Assembly (NCBI RefSeq): GCF_000701365.1
Contig: NZ_JNIK01000016.1
Coordinates: forward strand, 62,001 to 126,000
DNA: 64,000 nucleotides
Direction: 5' to 3'
Origin: Blastococcus sp. URHD0036
GTDB lineage: Bacteria > Actinomycetota > Actinomycetes > Mycobacteriales > Geodermatophilaceae
Below are positions 59,823 through 64,000 of this stretch, piece after piece. The position numbers were made by a program, and so were the translations under genes. How positions within the stretch are numbered: position 1 is the stretch's first letter; each line of letters opens with the position of its first letter. The notes below the pieces were generated by a model. That model did no database searches, had not been told where the DNA came from, and saw only the letters and a list, made by a program, of their open reading frames with translations.

Positions 59823-61235
59823 GTGACGAGCCCCGAACGTGCGTTCGTGCACGCCCACCTCGACGAGCTGCACGCCGACCTCGACGCCTGGCTGCGCATC
59901 CCCTCGATCTCGGCCGACCCGGCCCGTGCCGCCGACGTCGCGCGCAGCGCAGAGTGGCTGGCCGGCGCCCTGCGGCGCACCGGCTTCCCGACCGTGGAGA
60001 TCTGGCCGACCCCCGGCGCCCCGGCCGTCTACGCCGAGTGGCCCTCGGCCGACGCCGGCGCCCCGGTTGCGCTGGTCTACGGCCACCACGACGTGCAGCC
60101 GGTCGATCCGGTCGAGCTGTGGGAACACCCGCCGTTCGAGCCGACCGTCGTCGAGGCGGCCGACGGGCCCGAACTGCACGCCCGCGGCGCCATCGACGAC
60201 AAGGGCAACGTGGCCTTCCACCTGCTCGGGCTGCGCGCGCACCTCGCCGCCACCGGCCGCGACACCCCCGCCGTCACCGTCAAGCTGCTGATCGAGGGCG
60301 AGGAGGAGTCCGGGTCCCCGCACTTCGCCACGCTGCTCCGGGAGCGGGCCGACCGGCTGGCCTGCGACGTCGTGGTGGTCAGCGACACCGGCATGGTCGC
60401 GCCGGACGTCCCCAGCGCCGTCGTCGGCATGCGTGGCCTGGCCGACGCCGAGATCACCCTGCGCGGTCCGGCCATCGACCTGCACTCGGGGTCCTTCGGT
60501 GGCGGCGTGCCCAACCCGCTGCACGCCATGGCGCAGCTGATCGCGGCACTGCACGACGAGCAGGGCCGCGTCACGCTGCCCGGCTTCTACGACGCCGTCC
60601 GCCCGCTGACCGACCGCGAGCGCGAGCTCATGTCGCGCGTGCCGTTCGACGAGCAGGCCTGGCTGGCCGGGCCGGCTGCCTCCCGCGCGGCCACCGGCGA
60701 GGCGGGGTTCAGCACGCTCGAACGGATCGGCGCCCGCCCGACCGCCGAGGTCAACGGCATGTGGGGCGGCTACACCGGCCCCGGCCACAAGACGATCATC
60801 CCGGCGGAGGCGCACGCCAAGCTGACCTTCCGCCTCGTCGCCGACCAGCGCCCCGAGGACGTCGCCGCGCAGGTCCGCGCCTGGGTCGACGAGCACCTCC
60901 CCGAGGGCATCGTGGCCGAGGTGCACAGCCCGCCCGGCGGCGTCTCGCCGTGCGCCAGCGACCTGGACTCCCCGGCGATGGCGGCGCTCCTCGCCGCGAT
61001 CGGCCAGGCCTTCGACCGCGATCCCGCCGAGGTGCTCTTCACCCGCGAGGGCGGCAGCGGACCCGAGGCCGACCTGGTCGACGTCCTCGGCGCCCCGCTG
61101 CTCTTCCTCGGCGCCGGCCTGCCCACCGACCGCATCCACTCGCCGAACGAGCGGGTCCTGCTGCCGATGCTGCACCGCGGCGCCGAGGCCGCCGCCCACC
61201 TCTGGCGCGAGCTCGCCGCGGCACCGCGCCGGTGA
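59823..61235 (+). CDS. M20-family dipeptidase
   Basis: The 470-residue enzyme has the M20 metal-site residues: VYGHHDVQP (His, Asp), ARGAIDDKGN with the bridging Asp, and LLIEGEEESGSPH with the catalytic Glu. Then come VVVSDTGMVAPDVP, the dimer-domain segment DLHSGSFGGGVPNPLHAM, and TREGGSGPEADLVDVLGAP near the end. Members cleave dipeptides or N-acyl amino acids. The GTG start has leaderless spacing. Its stop overlaps the Ser/Thr kinase start by 4 bp (GTGA). Confidence 0.92.
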   Translation: MTSPERAFVHAHLDELHADLDAWLRIPSISADPARAADVARSAEWLAGALRRTGFPTVEIWPTPGAPAVYAEWPSADAGAPVALVYGHHDVQPVDPVELWEHPPFEPTVVEAADGPELHARGAIDDKGNVAFHLLGLRAHLAATGRDTPAVTVKLLIEGEEESGSPHFATLLRERADRLACDVVVVSDTGMVAPDVPSAVVGMRGLADAEITLRGPAIDLHSGSFGGGVPNPLHAMAQLIAALHDEQGRVTLPGFYDAVRPLTDRERELMSRVPFDEQAWLAGPAASRAATGEAGFSTLERIGARPTAEVNGMWGGYTGPGHKTIIPAEAHAKLTFRLVADQRPEDVAAQVRAWVDEHLPEGIVAEVHSPPGGVSPCASDLDSPAMAALLAAIGQAFDRDPAEVLFTREGGSGPEADLVDVLGAPLLFLGAGLPTDRIHSPNERVLLPMLHRGAEAAAHLWRELAAAPRR

Positions 61236-62830
61236 GCTCCGCGCAGGAGGGCTGGTCGTTCGGCCCCTACCGGATCCTCGGCGTGCTCGGCCGGGGCGGC
61301 ATGGGCCAGGTGCTCCGCGCGCACGACGTCGAGCACCAGCGCGAGGTCGCGCTCAAGCTGCTGCCCGGTGAACTGGCCGCCGACGAGCACTACCGCGAGC
61401 GGTTCCGCCGCGAGGCGCAGATCGCCGCCCGCCTCAACGAGCCGCACGTCGTGCCCATCCACCGCTACGGCGAGATCGACGGGCAGCTCTTCCTCGACAT
61501 GCGGCTGGTCGACGGGGAGGACCTCGGCTCGCTGATCGCCCGGTCCGGCCCGCTGGCGCCGGCCCGTGCGGCGGACGTCGTCGGCCAGGTGGCCCGCGCG
61601 CTGGACGCCGCCCACGCCGGTGGCCTGGTGCACCGCGACGTGAAGCCCTCCAACGTGCTGCTGGTCCGCCGCGCCGACGGCGGCGATCTGGCCGCGTCCG
61701 CACCCGGCGACGACTTCGCCTACCTCGCCGACTTCGGCATCGCCCGGACCGCCGACGACCAGGGCACCGGCGGCGGCCTCACCGGGACCGGACTGGCCAT
61801 CGGCAGCACCGAGTACATGGCGCCGGAGCGCTTCAGCGGCCAGCAGCTCGACGCTAGGGCCGACGTGTACTCGCTGGCCTGCGTGCTGTTCGAGGTGCTC
61901 ACCGGCCGCCGTCCCTTCGCCCCCGGCGACCCCGTCGCGCTGATGTACGCGCACATGAACGAGCAGCCGACCGCGCCGTCCGCGCTCCGTCCCGGGCTGC
62001 CGCCCGCGCTCGACGCCGTCGTCCTGCGCGGCCTGGCCAAGGACCGCGACCAGCGCTGGCAGTCGGCCGGCGCGCTGGCCGCCGCGGCGCGCGAGGCGCT
62101 GGCCGGCAGCGGGGTGCCGGTCCCCGCACCGGACGGCGACCGCACCGCCGTCGGCCCGCTCGCCGGGAACGGGAACCGCCCGGCGACCCACGTGCAGTCC
62201 GCAGCCGGGGCGCCGCCCACGGTCGTGGGCGCGGTCGCACCCGGCGGCCCGGTCCCGGGGCGGAGCCGGCTCCCGTGGGTGCTCGTCGGGCTGCTGACGG
62301 TGGCGGTCCTGGCGCTCGCCGTGCTGGCGTTCGTCCTGGACCGCCAGTCCGACTCCGCCGAGGACGACGCCCGGGCCACCGCCGACCGGCTCGTCGCCCA
62401 GGCCCTGCCCGGCGAGGTCTCGCTCGGCGACTGCACGGTCGGGGAGCCGCAGGACGACGAGCTGCGGCGACTCACCTGTCCGGACGGCGACGACGACAGC
62501 GACGTGCCCGCGGGCACCTACCGGGTCTACGCCGACGACAGCGGCGAGCAGGCACTCCAGGCCGACGTCGCCGGGCTCGACCGGCTCGAGGAGGTCTACG
62601 ACTGCGGGTCCGGCGATGTCGGGCAGGGCTGGCTGCGGCTGACCCGCAACTCCGACGACGCCGAGGTCGGCTCCCTCGCCTGCTACGTCGACGACGAGGG
62701 GGACGCCGTCCTCACCTGGTCGTGGGACGACCTCGGCACCGTCGCGGTCGTCGAACAACGCGGCGGCGGCGTGGACGGGTTGACCACCCTCCGCGGCTGG
62801 TGGGACAGCAACGCCGACCGCGGCATCTGA
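61232..62830 (+). CDS. PknB-type Ser/Thr protein kinase
   Basis: A 532-residue kinase: Gly loop GVLGRGGMGQV, Lys42 in VALKLLPG, catalytic HRDVKPSN (134-141, Asp136), DFG at 167-169, and STEYMAPER. The juxtamembrane part (about 290-345) is Pro/Gly-rich; one transmembrane helix follows (348-369). The extracellular C-terminus of about 160 residues contains four Cys (LGDCTVG, RLTCPDG, VYDCGSG, LACYVDD) that may form two disulfides; no PASTA repeat is seen. The GTG start lies in the M20 stop (GTGA), so peptidase and kinase are co-translated. Confidence 0.93.
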   Translation: MSSAQEGWSFGPYRILGVLGRGGMGQVLRAHDVEHQREVALKLLPGELAADEHYRERFRREAQIAARLNEPHVVPIHRYGEIDGQLFLDMRLVDGEDLGSLIARSGPLAPARAADVVGQVARALDAAHAGGLVHRDVKPSNVLLVRRADGGDLAASAPGDDFAYLADFGIARTADDQGTGGGLTGTGLAIGSTEYMAPERFSGQQLDARADVYSLACVLFEVLTGRRPFAPGDPVALMYAHMNEQPTAPSALRPGLPPALDAVVLRGLAKDRDQRWQSAGALAAAAREALAGSGVPVPAPDGDRTAVGPLAGNGNRPATHVQSAAGAPPTVVGAVAPGGPVPGRSRLPWVLVGLLTVAVLALAVLAFVLDRQSDSAEDDARATADRLVAQALPGEVSLGDCTVGEPQDDELRRLTCPDGDDDSDVPAGTYRVYADDSGEQALQADVAGLDRLEEVYDCGSGDVGQGWLRLTRNSDDAEVGSLACYVDDEGDAVLTWSWDDLGTVAVVEQRGGGVDGLTTLRGWWDSNADRGI

Positions 62831-62835
62831 CGCCA

Positions 62836-62841
62836 TACGCT
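62836..62841 (+). promoter_or_regulatory. Putative leaderless -10 for the DUF2510 gene
   Basis: TACGCT is followed by six bases and GTG 62848, just after the kinase stop. Confidence 0.55.
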
Positions 62842-62847
62842 GAGGCC

Positions 62848-63726
62848 GTGACCGGACCTGGCGAGCCCTCCGCGCCCGCGGGCTGGTACCCCGACCCGGA
62901 CGGCGCCCCCGGCATGGTGCGCTGGTGGAACGGCCTGGGCTGGTCCGACGTCACGACGCCCGCGGGCCCCGGGGTCGCGGTGCAGGCGGCGCCGACGCTC
63001 GCTCCCGCCCGGCCGGTCACCTACCAGCCGGTCGGTGCTCCGCCTCCGCCGCGACCGGGTCGCCTGGCCTGGGGGATCGGGCTGGGCGTGCTGGCGCTGG
63101 TGCTCGTCGTCGTCCTCGCGCTGCTCGTCGGCAGGGGTGGTGGCGAGGAGGTCGCGGGCGGGCCGTCGTCCACCGTGGGCCCCTCGGCGTCGTCCGGCCA
63201 GGCCTTCCCGCCCGGCACGGTGCGGATCGTCGACCAGGACGCCGGCATCGCCTACCCCTACCTCGGGGACGGCTGGTCGGAGTGGGACCTCGGGCCGATG
63301 CTCGAGACGACCGAGACGGCCGGCCAGTACTTCGTCACCCAGGACCAGACCCCCGACGGCATCTTCATCGCGCAGTGCACCTCCGGGCCGCTGTCGCCGG
63401 AGTTCGGCTACGCCGGCCCGGGCAGCCTCGAGACGACCCTCGACCAGGTCGTGGACCGGGCACGGGTGAACTACTACCCGGCCCCCAACGAGCAGGAGGT
63501 CATCCGCGACGAGGAGCTCACCGTCGACGGCGCCCCCGCACACCTCGTCGAGTTCCGGCTGACCTGGGAGGTCCCCGGCTACGACGCCTCCGGGGAGCGG
63601 GCGGCGCTGCTGCTCGTCGACGTCGGGCGCGCCCAGCCCGCGCTGCTCTACCTGTCGATCCCCAACACCCACGCCGAGCTGTACGGCGTCATCGACCAGG
63701 TCATCGCCTCCGTCGACGTGCTGTGA
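62848..63726 (+). CDS. DUF2510-domain membrane protein
   Basis: The 292-residue protein starts with a DUF2510 module (AGWYPDPDGAPGMVRWWNGLGWSDVT, residues 11-36), common at the cytoplasmic end of actinobacterial membrane proteins. One transmembrane helix follows (about 73-94, AWGIGLGVLALVLVVVLALLV). The extracellular part has a Ser/Pro linker and a domain containing YPYLGDGWSEWDLG and FIAQCTSGPLSPEFGYAGPGSLE. The function is unknown. It lies 17 bp after the kinase, which may phosphorylate its N-terminus; that is speculation. The start is GTG 62848. Confidence 0.85.
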   Translation: MTGPGEPSAPAGWYPDPDGAPGMVRWWNGLGWSDVTTPAGPGVAVQAAPTLAPARPVTYQPVGAPPPPRPGRLAWGIGLGVLALVLVVVLALLVGRGGGEEVAGGPSSTVGPSASSGQAFPPGTVRIVDQDAGIAYPYLGDGWSEWDLGPMLETTETAGQYFVTQDQTPDGIFIAQCTSGPLSPEFGYAGPGSLETTLDQVVDRARVNYYPAPNEQEVIRDEELTVDGAPAHLVEFRLTWEVPGYDASGERAALLLVDVGRAQPALLYLSIPNTHAELYGVIDQVIASVDVL

Positions 63727-63744
63727 CATCGCGGTGCGCTCAAG

Positions 63745-63801
63745 GCGTTGTCCCTGAGGCGGCCACCTCGGCGTCCCGGATGGCCGGTCCGGGGACAACG
63801 C
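63745..63801. repeat. 10 bp inverted repeat after the DUF2510 gene
   Basis: GCGTTGTCCC (63745-63754) and GGGACAACGC (63792-63801) are perfectly complementary with a 37-base loop, starting 18 bases after the stop. A second hairpin, CAGCGGG (63811-63817) with CCCGCTG (63823-63829), follows. This may be a terminator region or operator in the 164 bp gap before the M16 gene. Confidence 0.5.
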
Positions 63802-63878
63802 TGCGCCCCGCAGCGGGCCACTCCCGCTGGGTCTCCGGGTGCGGCAGTGGTCACCGGCGGGCAGTCCGCCGGCCGGTC

Positions 63879-63884
63879 TAGGGT
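63879..63884 (+). promoter_or_regulatory. Putative leaderless -10 for the M16 peptidase gene
   Basis: TAGGGT is followed by six bases and GTG 63891. Confidence 0.5.
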
Positions 63885-63890
63885 CGGGGC

Positions 63891-64000
63891 GTGACTGCAG
63901 CTGGGGCCGACCTGACCATCCGGCACCCGGTGGAGCGCTTCCGCCTGGACAACGGCCTGCGGGTCGTCCTGGCGCCCGACCGCAGCGTGCCGGTCGTGGC
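63891..64000 (+). CDS. M16-family (insulinase-like) peptidase, N-terminal part
   Basis: The window ends within this gene after 36 codons. The visible start, followed by VERFRLDNGLRVVLAPDRSVPVV, is the typical first strand of M16 zinc peptidases (LDNGLRVVLAPD..). The metal site HxxEH lies beyond the window. The GTG start follows TAGGGT by six bases. Family members degrade peptides in the cytoplasm or periplasm. Confidence 0.8.
   Translation, partial: MTAAGADLTIRHPVERFRLDNGLRVVLAPDRSVPVV

Overview
The window is chromosomal DNA of a very GC-rich actinobacterium. Codons end almost always in G or C, and GTG starts are as common as ATG. Gene order follows the Mycobacterium tuberculosis stretch from manB (Rv3257c) to adnB (Rv3201c): manB, SIS isomerase, manA, ahcY, mtrA-mtrB-lpqB, comF, hpf, secA, an Rv3235-like gene, a WS/DGAT gene, a DUF6912 gene, a DEAD-box helicase, a ferritin-like protein, DUF3107, TetR, DUF3152, moeZ, an ATL protein, adnA and adnB. 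Gene content and protein style (SAF/CpaE-like pair, FHA-EccC, HTTM pair) suggest Geodermatophilaceae (Blastococcus, Modestobacter or Geodermatophilus type). That family assignment is inference; membership of the Actinomycetota is secure. I saw no tRNA, rRNA, CRISPR array, transposase or prophage.

Layout. 1-7 kb: mannose/sugar-phosphate metabolism (manB, Trm112-like, SIS, manA) with a DUF808 membrane protein and glpD inserted. 7-15.5 kb: a secreted HNH nuclease lipoprotein, ahcY behind a long structured leader, the MtrAB-LpqB envelope regulatory operon, comF and hpf. 15.5-20 kb: two small minus-strand genes divergent from secA. 19.6-24.1 kb: accessory cluster of an Rv3235-like protein, a LysM membrane protein, an unknown protein, a BldC-like DNA-binding protein, a CpaB/SAF protein and a CpaE/ParA-like ATPase. 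24-31 kb: a WS/DGAT-family acyltransferase with an altered catalytic motif, a DUF6912 protein, a 1,397-residue FHA-FtsK/EccC type VII secretion ATPase and a divergent WXG100 protein. 31-43.5 kb: HTTM pair, MaoC, Nudix, DUF6758, small membrane proteins, PHP phosphoesterase, XRE/SDR pair, RecB-like nuclease, DUF2236 oxygenase, hydrolase, beta-propeller and DEAD-box helicase. 43.6-58 kb: conserved core ending in the AdnAB helicase-nuclease for end resection of double-strand breaks. 58-64 kb: a three-gene overlapping operon (GNAT, cysteine-cluster protein, hydrolase), an M20 peptidase/Ser-Thr kinase operon, a DUF2510 protein and the start of an M16 peptidase.

Expression. Many genes begin 6-7 bases after a TANNNT hexamer, so they are probably transcribed as leaderless mRNAs. 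Several head-to-head gene pairs share 40-70 bp with two facing hexamers. Perfect GC-rich hairpins close hpf, secA, moeZ and ahcY. Genes inside operons overlap by 4 bp (ATGA or GTGA). The most interesting material is the orphan FHA-EccC/WXG100 pair with the nearby SAF/CpaE cluster, the recurring P-loops with Arg in place of Lys, DnaA-box-like sites in two intergenic regions of that accessory zone, and the ahcY leader.
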